A DNA stretch of 64,000 bases from JBBDWJ01 sp963824095 (GTDB lineage Bacteria > Acidobacteriota > Terriglobia > Bryobacterales > UBA6623). Of the stretch, positions 42,495 to 51,077 are shown piece after piece; position 1 is the stretch's first letter, and every line of letters starts with the position of its first letter. The translations under genes and the position numbers were made by a program. The DNA is taken from contig CAWGNS010000014.1 of assembly GCA_963824095.1 (NCBI GenBank), forward strand, positions 806,001 to 870,000, read 5' to 3'. Below the pieces are notes generated by a model, which saw nothing but the letters and a program-made list of their open reading frames with translations, was not told where the DNA came from and did no database searches.

Positions 42495-43751
42495 ATGAAC
42501 GCCACCTCCGAATCGACCGGCTCGAAACTCGCCCGCTTCGCTTCCTCCATCGTTCCCGGCATCTTCATGGTCGGCTACGTGATTGGCACCGGCAGCGTGA
42601 CCACGATGGCCTCGGCCGGCGCCAGCTACGGCATGTCGCTGACCTGGACGCTGATCCTGGCGTCGTTTCTGACGCACGTGATGTTCGTCGGAATCAGCAA
42701 GTGCACCATCGTTTCGGGCGACACCATCCTGTATACGTTTCGCAAGCATTTCGGCGGCGCGGTGACGTTGTTCATCGTGCTCGGCCTGATCCTGACGCAG
42801 GTGGCCTCGATCATCGGCGTGATGGCGATCGTCACCGACGTGGTGCGGGAGTGGTCGAAGCCGCTCACCGCCGACGGCACCGGGTTCAGCCAACTGGGGC
42901 TGGCGGTGTTCTTCACGGCGCTACTGCTGGCGCTGTTCTGGAACGGGCGTCACCAGTTCTTTCTGAAAGTGCTGTCGCTGCTGGTGGCGCTGATGGGAAT
43001 TGCCTTCGTCGTCACGGCTTCGATGGTGGCGCCCGACCCCACCAGCATCCTGCGGGGCGTGCTGCCGAGCATTCCCGCCCAGGGCAACCCGCAACTGCTC
43101 ATCGCCGGGATGATCGGCACGACGATGGCGTCGGTGGTGCTGTTCTCGCGCAGCATCGTCGTCAAGGAGAAAGGCTGGACGCCGGCCGACCTGCCGATCG
43201 CATCGCGCGACTCGATGATCTCGGTGACCTTGATGTTCGTGATCAACGCGGCGATCATGGCCTGCGCCGCCGGGACGCTTTACGTGCAAGGCCTGCAGAT
43301 TGAGAACGCCATCGACATGGTGGCGACCTTGAAGCCGCTGGCGGGCGGCCTAGCCGCCTCGGGCTTCGTGCTCGGGCTGGTCGCGGCCGGGCTGTCTTCG
43401 CTGTTTCCCAACTACCTGTTGGGGCCGTGGATGATCTGCGATTTTCTGAATCTGCCGCGCGACCTGAGCCGCCCCGGCTTTCGCCTGCTGGTTGTGGGCA
43501 CCTCTCTATTCGGACTGGTAGTGCCGCTGTTTGGAGGGCGCCCGGTGCAGATCATGATCGCCTCGCAGGCGGTGAGCCCGCTGATCATGCCGCTGATCGC
43601 AAGCTTTACGATGATCCTGTTGCGCCGGAAGGAATTCGTCAGGGAGCACGTTAACAGCACGGCGTTCGATGTGACCCTTGGCATCACGGTGTTGTTCACG
43701 TTTTATATGTTGTATCTGGCGGTTCTGGGGTTTCTGGGCGCGATGGGCTGA
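42495..43751 (+). CDS. Nramp-like membrane transporter lacking the metal-site motif
   Basis: 418 residues, about 11 TM helices, in the layout of Nramp transporters: FASSIVPGIFMVGYVIGTGSVTTMASAG begins TM1. In metal-transporting Nramps TM1 has DPGN and TM6 has MPH; here the corresponding places read GTGSVTT and GTTMASVVLF, so the Asp and Asn ligands are missing. That suggests a distinct substrate, as in other divergent Nramp-related groups that carry Mg2+ or organic molecules. The start is ATG 42495. It is divergent from an ACS-like MFS gene; the two may be co-regulated. Confidence 0.8.
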   Translation: MNATSESTGSKLARFASSIVPGIFMVGYVIGTGSVTTMASAGASYGMSLTWTLILASFLTHVMFVGISKCTIVSGDTILYTFRKHFGGAVTLFIVLGLILTQVASIIGVMAIVTDVVREWSKPLTADGTGFSQLGLAVFFTALLLALFWNGRHQFFLKVLSLLVALMGIAFVVTASMVAPDPTSILRGVLPSIPAQGNPQLLIAGMIGTTMASVVLFSRSIVVKEKGWTPADLPIASRDSMISVTLMFVINAAIMACAAGTLYVQGLQIENAIDMVATLKPLAGGLAASGFVLGLVAAGLSSLFPNYLLGPWMICDFLNLPRDLSRPGFRLLVVGTSLFGLVVPLFGGRPVQIMIASQAVSPLIMPLIASFTMILLRRKEFVREHVNSTAFDVTLGITVLFTFYMLYLAVLGFLGAMG

Positions 43752-44388
43752 AACTTGGCGCGGGTGGCCGTGGCGCGGGCCGTCAACGGTGGCGCGGGCC
43801 TCCGGCCGGCGGCGTCGACCTGAAGGTCGCCGTTCCTGGTTGCCAGGCGGCAGAAAAGCTTGCGAGGACTCTGCAAAGAATACTGGCGAGGGGAAGCTGG
43901 TGAAAACGCCGGCGTGCACGCCGGCGCTGCCGGCCGGAGGCCCGCGCCATACCGTCGCTTGTCGCGGCCGTTCGCGGGACCCTGCTTGGGAGCGCAAGCT
44001 GATGCTTGCGGCTCTGAGTGGTTTTTGCGGCAGCGGCGCTTTTACCCGCGCTTTTCGGGTTCTATTCTCCAAAAATAGGCTTGGGCCCGCTCCATGATTG
44101 CTTCGTGCATGGTATGATTTGGCCGTTTCTCGCGGTAGGGGTTGCACTGCGAGGCGAAACGACCACGATAGACAAGCCTGTCCGTTCCTAAGCGGGACGG
44201 GCGCCATCGCCTGCCCTACGAGAAGCCGTGCTTCGCGGCGGCCCCTCGGCGAAACCAACGAGACAACACGACGAGGATCAAGCCAAGAGTTCCATCGCAA
44301 GAGGCAAAAGTTTCGCTGCAAGTCCTTCGCTTAGACGATTGCGGTTTCCTCATCCGTGCCCGTTCGATGTTTTGTGGAAGGAAAATTT
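43752..44388. other. 640-bp gene-free stretch with an inverted repeat pair
   Basis: Holds a truncated family A head (43770-43781) directly before the full copies A7 and A8, and a GCCTGTCCG...CGGGACGGGC imperfect hairpin at about 44175-44202. The last 60 bp contain GGAAGG, the ribosome site of the next gene. No credible coding region. Confidence 0.6.
43789..43950. repeat. Inverted family A pair (A7 plus, A8 minus)
   Basis: A7 is 43789-43834, stem I GGCC-TCC-GGCC, stem II CGTCGACC-TGAA-GGTCGCCG with one mismatch. A8 is 43905-43950 on the minus strand, stem II CGCCGGCG-TGCA-CGCCGGCG, perfect. The arms are 70 bp apart, an arrangement like bacterial REP dimers. Confidence 0.8.
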
Positions 44389-45336
44389 ATGAACAAAGCA
44401 GCAAGCATCCTGGCGCTCTGGATCGCCGGCTCGGTCGGCGCCGCTCTGCTTCCAGCGGCTCCGCCTACTCCGAAACGCGTCAACAAAGCCATTGAGCTGC
44501 TCGAGCAGGGCCAACCGGTCTACTACACCGGCGGCTCGGGTGGCTACGAAGAAGGCAAGCGCATGGCGCAGACCTGGGCCGACTACATCAACTACGAGAT
44601 GGAGCACGGCGCCTTCGACATCACGCTGTTGCGCGAGTTTATGCGCGGGTTGGCCGACGGCGGGCCGACCAAAAGCGGCCATCGCACGCCCGCCGTGATT
44701 GTCACGTTGCCCGTGCTCGGTCTCGATAAGGCCTCGATGCAAGCCAACTACTGGGTGGTGCAGCAGGTGCTGGCGTCGGGCGTCCACGGCATTCTGCTAT
44801 GCCATGCGCGCTCGCCCGAGGCGATCCGCGTGTTCGTGCAGGCCGCGCGCTACCCTTTCCACAAGGAAGCGGTCGGCGAGGGCCTCGAAGAAGGGCTGCG
44901 CGGCAGCGGCAGCCAGGGTTTCGCGGCGCAGATCTGGGGCATTACGCCCGACCAGTATCTGGAGGTCGCCGACCCCTGGCCGCTCAACCCGAAAGGAGAA
45001 ATCCTGCTCGGTCTCAAGATCGAAGACCGCCACGCGCTGCAGAACGCCGAGGCGACTACCAAGGTTCCCGGCATCGGGTTCGCCGAATGGGGCCCCGGCG
45101 ACATGGGCTTTTCGTTCGGCTTCCGCGACGCGCACGATCCGCCCTATCCCAAGCCGATGGAGGATGCCCGAGCGCGCGTGCTGGCCGCGACCAAGGCCGC
45201 CGGCATTGCGTTTCTCAACCAGATGCGCCCCGAGGACGTGACGAAGATGATCGACGAAGGCGTCCGCATCGGCGCCGCCAACGAACAAGCCGCCGAGATC
45301 GGCCGCAAGTACACCAAGCGCGAGATGCCCTGGTAG
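44389..45336 (+). CDS. Exported HpcH/HpaI-type aldolase family protein
   Basis: 315 residues from ATG 44389, with GGAAGG upstream. MNKAASILALWIAGSVGAALLPAAPP looks like a Sec signal or membrane anchor, which is unusual for a family that is normally cytosolic. The core matches HpcH/HpaI 2-oxoacid aldolases: AVIVTLPVLGLDK, ASGVHGILLCHARSPEAIRVF and GIGFAEWGPGDMGFSFGF, where GPxDx is the metal and substrate site. The segment NPKGEILLGLKIED supplies the conserved Glu region. Family members cleave 4-hydroxy-2-oxo acids. It is followed after 120 bp by an exported beta-propeller gene on the same strand; a second, cytosolic HpaI-type gene lies at 48296-49087. Confidence 0.8.
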   Translation: MNKAASILALWIAGSVGAALLPAAPPTPKRVNKAIELLEQGQPVYYTGGSGGYEEGKRMAQTWADYINYEMEHGAFDITLLREFMRGLADGGPTKSGHRTPAVIVTLPVLGLDKASMQANYWVVQQVLASGVHGILLCHARSPEAIRVFVQAARYPFHKEAVGEGLEEGLRGSGSQGFAAQIWGITPDQYLEVADPWPLNPKGEILLGLKIEDRHALQNAEATTKVPGIGFAEWGPGDMGFSFGFRDAHDPPYPKPMEDARARVLAATKAAGIAFLNQMRPEDVTKMIDEGVRIGAANEQAAEIGRKYTKREMPW

Positions 45337-45456
45337 AGCAGACGCCGCCCGCCGTCGCCGCGCGATGGCCGCGCCGCCTCGCCGCAAAACCGTGCGAACG
45401 CCGACGCGCAACGGTGATACCCTAGACGTTTGCCTTTTGCCCAGGAGATTTTTCTC

Positions 45457-46524
45457 ATGAAGCGACTCGCCCTCAGCGCGCTCTTCGCCGGCATGCTTGC
45501 GACGAGCTGGCTGTGGTTGTCGGATACGCCGACGACCGCCGCCGCCAACGCCACCAGCGGCGATGGCAACATGAAGTTCCGCGTCCTCTACACCTCGGAC
45601 CATCTGCCGCCCGAAGCCCAGAAAGTGTTGACCAACGCGCACGGCGGTTTCGCCATCGACCGCCGCCCGGGAAAAGGCGAGACCTACTTCGCGCTGCCCG
45701 GCGCCGGGATCATCCAGATCAGCGCCGATCTCAAGACCACGCGGATGCTCGACACGCCGCCCGAGATGAAGGACACCAACCTTCACAACACCACCATCTG
45801 GTACGCGCCTGACGGTACGCCGTTCCTGACGTTTCCGGGCAACCAGGCCGGCGCCGTGTTCACCACCACGCTCGACGGCAAGCTGCTCAACACGCTCAAG
45901 ACCCCCGACGGCAAATCGGACCTGGGCAGCCCCATCGCCAACGATTACTTCAAAGGCCGCGGCAACTTCGTGCCGACCGACGTCGAGCAGCTCGACGGCA
46001 TGCTCTACATGACGACCGGCTACTCGAACCTCGATTTCGTGCTGACCGCCCAGGTGATCAGCACCAACCCGCTGCGCACCGCCTGGCACGACCTCGCCTT
46101 CGGCGGCCGCGGAACCGGCGTCGGCCAACTGGGCACCGGCCACGGCATCACGGTGCCACCCGGAACGCGCCGCCTCGACGTTTCCGACCGCCCGAATTCG
46201 GAAATTGACCGCTTCACGCGCTATGGGCAATACCTCTCGACGCTGCGCATGCCGCTCGGCTCGTTCCCCTGCGACATCGACTACGAAGGTCCTTACGCGG
46301 CGGTCGGCTCGCTATACGGCCCCGACCACGCCCAGGGCGCTCCGATCTACATCCTCGAAAACGACCAACTGATCTCGACGATCATGCCCAAGGAAGACCT
46401 CGGGCTCGAGAACTTCCAGCACATTCACAACGCGGTGATTCACAAGATCGACGGCAAGTATTACGTGATTGCGCAGGCCTGGAACCCGGGCGACTTCGCG
46501 ATCTTCGAGCAAGTGACCGACTAA
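45457..46524 (+). CDS. Exported beta-propeller protein
   Basis: 355 residues from ATG 45457; AGGAG lies 9 bp upstream, and an upstream in-frame TTG is rejected because it spoils the signal peptide MKRLALSALFAGMLATSWLWL. The mature protein is a series of beta-blades resembling NHL or six-bladed propellers: AIDRRPGKGETYFALPG, NTTIWYAPDGTPFLTFPG, TDVEQLDGMLYMTTGY, ENFQHIHNAVIHKIDGKYYV. His residues in LHNTT and FQHIHNAV could bind metal, as in lyases of this fold, but I cannot assign an activity. It is probably co-transcribed with the exported aldolase gene in front of it. Confidence 0.75.
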   Translation: MKRLALSALFAGMLATSWLWLSDTPTTAAANATSGDGNMKFRVLYTSDHLPPEAQKVLTNAHGGFAIDRRPGKGETYFALPGAGIIQISADLKTTRMLDTPPEMKDTNLHNTTIWYAPDGTPFLTFPGNQAGAVFTTTLDGKLLNTLKTPDGKSDLGSPIANDYFKGRGNFVPTDVEQLDGMLYMTTGYSNLDFVLTAQVISTNPLRTAWHDLAFGGRGTGVGQLGTGHGITVPPGTRRLDVSDRPNSEIDRFTRYGQYLSTLRMPLGSFPCDIDYEGPYAAVGSLYGPDHAQGAPIYILENDQLISTIMPKEDLGLENFQHIHNAVIHKIDGKYYVIAQAWNPGDFAIFEQVTD

Positions 46525-46650
46525 GCCGCGAGCGCTCATACCCTGTCGGGGACAAGCACCGCCAGCCGCGAAGTCCAAAAACAGGGCCGCTGGCGGAAGC
46601 CTGCGGGCAAGCCGGCATTCGTGCGTGAAGCACGGTGCGAAGCGCGGGAA

Positions 46651-47613
46651 TCAGTGGGGAGGGAAGTTCGTCACCAGCGCGGGTTCGGCCGCGGCGGCGA
46701 CGACCGGGGTGCGTTCGCTGCGTCCGCCGGGCATGATGGTGACCAGGTTGCGCAGTTGCTGGCGGGCGATGCCGGCCCAGGGACTGGTGGGGTCGAGCCG
46801 CAGGTAGGTGCGCCAGTGTTTGGCGGCCAGCATCAACTCGCCCTGGCGCTCGAACACCAACGCCAGGTTGTAGTGCGCGTCGGCGTAGCTGCTTTGCAGG
46901 TGGATCGCGATCTGGTAGTGGTTGACTGCTTCCTTGAGCCGGTCGAGTTCCTCGCAGATGTTGCCGAGGTTGAAGTGCGCCAGCGCGTAGTTGGGCGAGA
47001 TACGCAGCGCCTGCCGGTAGCAAGTCTCCGCCTCTTGCAATTCGCCCTGGCGATAGCTGAGCGTTCCCAGGTTGACCCAGGCGCCGGCGGCGTCGGGATT
47101 GAGCTCGAGGGCGCGTCGGTAGGCGTCGATCGCCTGATCCATCGGCGCGCCGGCCTCTTCCAGCTCCAGCCCGCGGCGAAACCACACCTCGGCGTCGTGC
47201 AGCCGGTGCGCGCGCTCGGTCTGGGTCGGTTTGGGAAGCATCTCGACGTGGTTCAACGACGAAGCTTCGAAGTTGAACAGCATCTGGCCGGTGAGCGCCT
47301 CCATGCGGCCATGAGGCAGCTCGACCGCCACGCGCCGGCCGTCGGAGAAGATCCGCAACTGCCACAGCGGCCGCTCGATGCCGGCCAGCTTTTCGCGCAG
47401 CGCGGCCAGGGAATCCCGAATGCGATCCGCGGAAACGCGGTTTTCACGCAGTTTCTGGAGGGTTTTGAGGGCGATCAGGTCGGCGAAACCGAACTCGGTG
47501 CGACGCTCGTAAAGACCGCGCTCCTCCCACGAGCGCAAACGGTTTTCGCTGATCTTCAGAATCCGTCGGACATCAGCTCGCGAGTATCCTTCCCTCGCTT
47601 GCGAAACACTCAC
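46651..47613 (-). CDS. MerR-type HTH fused to TPR repeats
   Basis: 320 residues. The N-terminus is a MerR-like winged helix (YSRADVRRILKISENRLRSWEERGL, FADLIALKTLQKLRENRVS), giving DNA binding. About 80 residues of linker follow, then four or five TPR motifs (DAEVWFRRGLELEEAG, AGAWVNLGTLSYRQGE, ALAHFNLGNICEELDR, ADAHYNLALVFERQGE). The effector domain is thus a protein-binding solenoid rather than the usual small-molecule or metal site. The start is GTG 47611-47613, with no clear ribosome site. It lies alone and may regulate through a protein partner; its target is unknown. Confidence 0.8.
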   Translation of the reverse strand: MSVSQAREGYSRADVRRILKISENRLRSWEERGLYERRTEFGFADLIALKTLQKLRENRVSADRIRDSLAALREKLAGIERPLWQLRIFSDGRRVAVELPHGRMEALTGQMLFNFEASSLNHVEMLPKPTQTERAHRLHDAEVWFRRGLELEEAGAPMDQAIDAYRRALELNPDAAGAWVNLGTLSYRQGELQEAETCYRQALRISPNYALAHFNLGNICEELDRLKEAVNHYQIAIHLQSSYADAHYNLALVFERQGELMLAAKHWRTYLRLDPTSPWAGIARQQLRNLVTIMPGGRSERTPVVAAAAEPALVTNFPPH

Positions 47614-47945
47614 GCAAGAATTCTAACGTATCTACCCGGTGTTGCGGTACAGGTTTTTCATTAGACACGCTTCTTTCGGTTGCACGCAGGCGAGAATCAG
47701 CGCAGTCTGTGGAAAACCTGTGAGCGGAACGTTGGATGGAGTGAGGAAATCTTCGGCAGGTGTTTTGATGGGGAACGTCGGCCGAAGGTCGACGCCGCCG
47801 GCCGGAGGCCCGCGCCACTGTTGGCGCCGCCGAGACGCTTGGCCGCCGGCGCGGCGCAGGGGCTGGGCGGCACGGCCGGGCATCGCCGGGGCTGCGATAT
47901 ACTAATAGCCGCATTCGATTCGATGGTTTCGAATCCTGCCCCAGA
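47614..47945. other. Gap upstream of the tRNA gene with repeat A9 and a candidate -10
   Basis: Holds the family A copy at 47774-47818. TATACT at 47898-47903 may be the -10 box of the tRNA promoter, about 43 bp before the mature 5' end, though no good -35 is at standard distance. A perfect 7-bp hairpin, GATTCGA/TCGAATC, lies at 47917-47935, just ahead of the tRNA. Confidence 0.5.
47774..47818 (-). repeat. Intergenic hairpin repeat, family A, copy A9
   Basis: Inverted orientation. Stem I GGCC-TCC-GGCC; stem II CGTCG...CGACG with an imperfect inner part around TTCG. Confidence 0.75.
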
Positions 47946-48020
47946 GCGGGAGTAGTTCAGAGGTAGAACGTCAGCTTCCCAAGCTGAATGTCGCGGGTTC
48001 GATCCCCGTCTCCCGCTCCA
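47946..48020 (+). tRNA. tRNA-Gly (anticodon CCC), CCA encoded
   Basis: Full cloverleaf. The acceptor stem GCGGGAG pairs with CTCCCGC, the D arm GTTC/GAAC is closed, and the anticodon stem TCAGC/GCTGA holds the loop TTCCCAA, giving anticodon CCC for GGG codons. The T arm GCGGG/CCCGT carries TTCGATC. The discriminator is T and CCA is encoded at 48018-48020. Confidence 0.95.
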
Positions 48021-48295
48021 TTTTTTCCAGAAATACGTTTCAGGCCCCACGACAACAGAGCAGCGGGCGTGAGCCCACGGGCCGAGACGCCGGAGAGTTG
48101 GCGGACGGTGTCGGCATGCGCCGCGCGGCGCCGCGATCCGCTCGTGATAGCGCGTCCGGCGGCACCGGAGGTTTATCCGTGTTGGTGTGTCGCAGTGCTC
48201 CGCCCCGGGCTTTGAAGGGGCTCGGCCCGCCGGCTTACCCCTGCGGCTCTGTTTCTTGGTTGGGGCGCGGTGTGCGGACTGCGCGGACGTCGGGC

Positions 48296-49087
48296 CTATG
48301 GGTTCGTTGCCTGGGCCCTCGCGGTGTTTAGATCGGCGGCCAGGGCTTTCACGGCGTTCCAGAGAATGGCGAGTTCGTTGCCGCAGCCGATGAGCTTCAT
48401 GCCGCGGTTCATGCAGCGCTTGGCCATGGCTGCGTCGCGGACTTGAATCGCGGGCCAGACTTTGTGCTTGTCGCAGGCTTCGATGACCCGGTCGATGGCG
48501 GCGTTGAGCTTGGGGCTGTCCCATTCGCCGGGAACTCCGAGCGAGATCGAAAGGTCAGCGGGGCCGACCAGCAGCGCGTCGACACCGGGGACGGCGGCCA
48601 ACTCGTCCAAGCGATCCACGGCGGCCTGCGATTCGATCTGGGCGACGATCAGCGTTTCGCGATTGAGGTGCGTGGTGATCTCGACGAACGAGGCCGCCTC
48701 GTAGCCGACCGCCGGCGGCGTCAGCCCGAAACCGCGCATGCCCTGCGGCGGAAACTTCGTCCACGAGATGGTCTTGGCCAACAGGTCGGGGGACTCCACG
48801 CGCGGCAGAATCAGCCCCTCGGCGCCCATGTCGAGGGCGCGGGCCAGCAGGTCGTATTGAAAATCGGCTACCCGCACGATGGGGGTGATCGGCAGCAGCA
48901 GGCTGCTGCGCACCAGGTCTTGAATCGTCTCGATGCTGAAGCAGCCATGCTCGGAGTCGATGAATACCCAGTCGAATCCGGCGGCGGAAAACATTCGAGG
49001 GATCTCGGCCGAGCGCAACTGGCTCACGCTGCAGCCGAGGGCGACGCCTCCTTCGGCGAGACGCTTACGGGTTTGGTTGATACGCAT
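48296..49087 (-). CDS. HpcH/HpaI aldolase family protein, cytosolic
   Basis: 263 residues from ATG 49085-49087; GGAG lies 6 bp upstream, and the in-frame TTG further up is rejected. It has no signal peptide. The family pattern is clear: SAAGFDWVFIDSEHG near 40-55 (Asp and Glu of the barrel), PIVRVADFQY with the substrate Arg, GAEGLILPRVESPDLL, IVAQIESQAAVDRL with the metal Glu and ALLVGPADLSISLGVPG with the metal Asp. These class II enzymes cleave or form 4-hydroxy-2-oxoacids with pyruvate and an aldehyde. It stands alone downstream of the tRNA gene on the other strand. Confidence 0.9.
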   Translation of the reverse strand: MRINQTRKRLAEGGVALGCSVSQLRSAEIPRMFSAAGFDWVFIDSEHGCFSIETIQDLVRSSLLLPITPIVRVADFQYDLLARALDMGAEGLILPRVESPDLLAKTISWTKFPPQGMRGFGLTPPAVGYEAASFVEITTHLNRETLIVAQIESQAAVDRLDELAAVPGVDALLVGPADLSISLGVPGEWDSPKLNAAIDRVIEACDKHKVWPAIQVRDAAMAKRCMNRGMKLIGCGNELAILWNAVKALAADLNTARAQATNP

Positions 49088-49214
49088 GATGCTCCGAAAA
49101 GCCAAGTGGGGGCGGGAGGGTTCGGTCTAGAAAAGCCTTGCATTTCCCCGAGGCCAGGAATAGCATGATAGCGTACGCGACGTAAGAAAAATCACCGTCA
49201 AGAGGGTGGATGAG

Positions 49215-49658
49215 ATGAATGCTTACTCTCGAGTAGCAAGTTTGTTCCTCTTGGCTGCTTCTGTCGCCTGGACCGCTGTTCCGCGTGTGACCTCGGTTGA
49301 GCCCCCGTTCGGCAAGAATGGCGAAGAACTTGTGGTGAACGGAGAAAACCTGGCGAAGACCACCGTCGTGAAAATGTTCCTTACCGCGAGCGGCGAGGAC
49401 CACCAGGTGGCCATCAAGGAGCAGACAGGCGAAAAAATTCGGTTCGAGATTCCCGCCGACCTGGCACTTGGCCGTTACAACGTGACTCTGCAGACCGGAG
49501 GAGAGGCGCCTGCCATCCTCGAACAACCGATTTCCTGTTCGGTGGTCGACGAAGAGGGGAAGCGCAAGATGGCTCAGAACCAGGGCAAGCAGGAGGTCCA
49601 GATCATCGAACAGAAGCCGCCTGAGGAAACGAGCCCGCAAGCGAAAAAGAAAGAGTAG
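49215..49658 (+). CDS. Exported IPT/TIG-domain protein
   Basis: 147 residues from ATG 49215 (MNAYSRVASLFLLAASVAWT, Sec signal); GAGGGTGG precedes it, and a GTG at 49206 is an alternative. The mature part is a single Ig-like IPT/TIG domain: PRVTSVEPPFGKNGEELVV opens it and GRYNVTLQTGGEAPAILEQP closes it. The C-terminal 35 residues are Lys/Glu/Gln rich, KQEVQIIEQKPPEETSP, without a membrane anchor. Such a free TIG domain in the periplasm or outside would act by binding carbohydrate or protein; the partner is unknown. Confidence 0.8.
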   Translation: MNAYSRVASLFLLAASVAWTAVPRVTSVEPPFGKNGEELVVNGENLAKTTVVKMFLTASGEDHQVAIKEQTGEKIRFEIPADLALGRYNVTLQTGGEAPAILEQPISCSVVDEEGKRKMAQNQGKQEVQIIEQKPPEETSPQAKKKE

Positions 49659-49781
49659 ATCGGGCCTTTTTCGCGTGGATTCGCCGGTCCGTGCCAGCCG
49701 CCGGTCGCGGCGCGGCGAGCGGCCCCGGCCAGCGGGTTTCGAGGCTGAAGGTGTGTCGTCGGCCGCTGCACTGGGTTCTGT

Positions 49782-49851
49782 CTACTGGATTGTCCCGCCT
49801 CCCCGGTGAGCCCTTCGCACTGCGACCTACTGGATTGGGGCCTGCTGGATT
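49782..49851. repeat. Three short direct repeats CTACTGGATT
   Basis: Copies at 49782-49791, 49827-49836 and, with one change, CTGCTGGATT at 49842-49851, in the gap between the IPT gene and queG. Their order and spacing are irregular. They may be debris of slippage rather than a binding site. Confidence 0.4.
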
Positions 49852-49856
49852 GCGCC

Positions 49857-51077
49857 CTACTGTGGCGCGTCCCGATCGCCCCCTAATCCTGGATCGGGAA
49901 CTCCAGCCGGGTGGCGAAAGGGCGAGTTTTCCTGGGCGCCCTGCTCGATCCGGGTGATGGCCCATTCGGCGTGTTCTCGGACCATTTCGTCCTCGTGGCG
50001 GGCGAGCCGCCGCAGCGGCTCCAGAAATTTGCGATCGGCGCTATTTCCCAAAGCCACGACCACATTCCTGAGAAAACCCCGGTAGCGGGTCCTTTCGATC
50101 GCGGTGCTTCCGAAGCGCTTGCGGAACTGCTCGGGTGTCATCTCCGCCAGTTCTTCGAGGTCGGGGGTCGGTTCGCCGGGCTGGAACTCGGGTGCCGCGG
50201 TGACGGCGGCGCGACGATTCCAGGGACAAACGTCCTGGCAGATGTCGCAGCCGAACAAGTGGCGGCCGACGGCGGGACGGTCTTCGGGCGCGATTGGACC
50301 GCGTAACTCAATTGTCCAGTATGAGATACAGCGCCGGGCGTCGAGCGCGTAGGCGGGTCCTGCGGCAGGCGCCGGGGCGCCCCTGGCCCCCTCGGCGGCT
50401 TCGGGAGGACCCACAGCGGCAGGCGCCGGCGACTTCGCGGGCAAAGCACCGGCGGCAACTGGGGCGCCGGTCGGTACCAGGGCGTCAGTGGGACAGGCAT
50501 CGATACAGCGCGTGCAGCTGCCGCAGCGGTCCGGGGCCGGGCCGTCGGGCTCGAGATCGAGCGAGGTTATCAACTCACCCAGGAACACCCAGGACCCAAG
50601 TTGCTGGTTGATCAGGCAGGTGTTTTTGGCGATCCAGCCGAGCCCGGCCTGGCGGGCGTAGGCGCGTTCGAGCAGCGGGGCCGTATCGACGCAGATTTTG
50701 TAGTGAAACGGGCCGTTTTCGGCTTGCAGGGCGTCGGCCAGGGCCTGCAGCTTCCGCTTCAAGACGGCGTGGTAATCCTGGCCCCAGGCGTATCGCGAGA
50801 TCCAACCCTGGCCGCCGGCTTCGACTTCGACCGAGTAGGGGGCGACAGTATTATATATGTGTCCTACGCAAACGATGCTGCGGGCGTCGGCGAGCAGCGT
50901 CTTGGGGTCCTGGCGCATTGCGCCCCGCTGCCCCTGGAGATACTCCATCTTCCCGGCGTAGCCCCGGGCCAGCCATTCCGGATAAAACAGCGCTTCAAGC
51001 GTCGGCTCGGCGGCGGCAATCCCCACCAGGTCGAGACCCACGGAGCGGGCTAAGCGCTTGACGGTGAGGTTTGTCAC
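49857..51077 (-). CDS. queG: Epoxyqueuosine reductase QueG with an Ala/Pro insert
   Basis: 406 residues. Converts epoxyqueuosine to queuosine in tRNA using cobalamin and two 4Fe-4S clusters. The catalytic Asp131 is in CVDTAPLLERAYA. Cluster ligands are Cys185, 188, 191, 195 (CGSCTRCIDACPTDAL) and Cys250, 277, 280, 284 (DARRCISYW, FGCDICQDVCPWN). A HEAT-like C-terminus follows. Between the two clusters residues about 202-242 are an Ala/Pro/Gly-rich stretch where relatives have only a few residues. The start is GTG 51075-51077. It is a lone gene on the minus strand, divergent from the Tes-like radical SAM gene. Confidence 0.93.
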   Translation of the reverse strand: MTNLTVKRLARSVGLDLVGIAAAEPTLEALFYPEWLARGYAGKMEYLQGQRGAMRQDPKTLLADARSIVCVGHIYNTVAPYSVEVEAGGQGWISRYAWGQDYHAVLKRKLQALADALQAENGPFHYKICVDTAPLLERAYARQAGLGWIAKNTCLINQQLGSWVFLGELITSLDLEPDGPAPDRCGSCTRCIDACPTDALVPTGAPVAAGALPAKSPAPAAVGPPEAAEGARGAPAPAAGPAYALDARRCISYWTIELRGPIAPEDRPAVGRHLFGCDICQDVCPWNRRAAVTAAPEFQPGEPTPDLEELAEMTPEQFRKRFGSTAIERTRYRGFLRNVVVALGNSADRKFLEPLRRLARHEDEMVREHAEWAITRIEQGAQENSPFRHPAGVPDPGLGGDRDAPQ

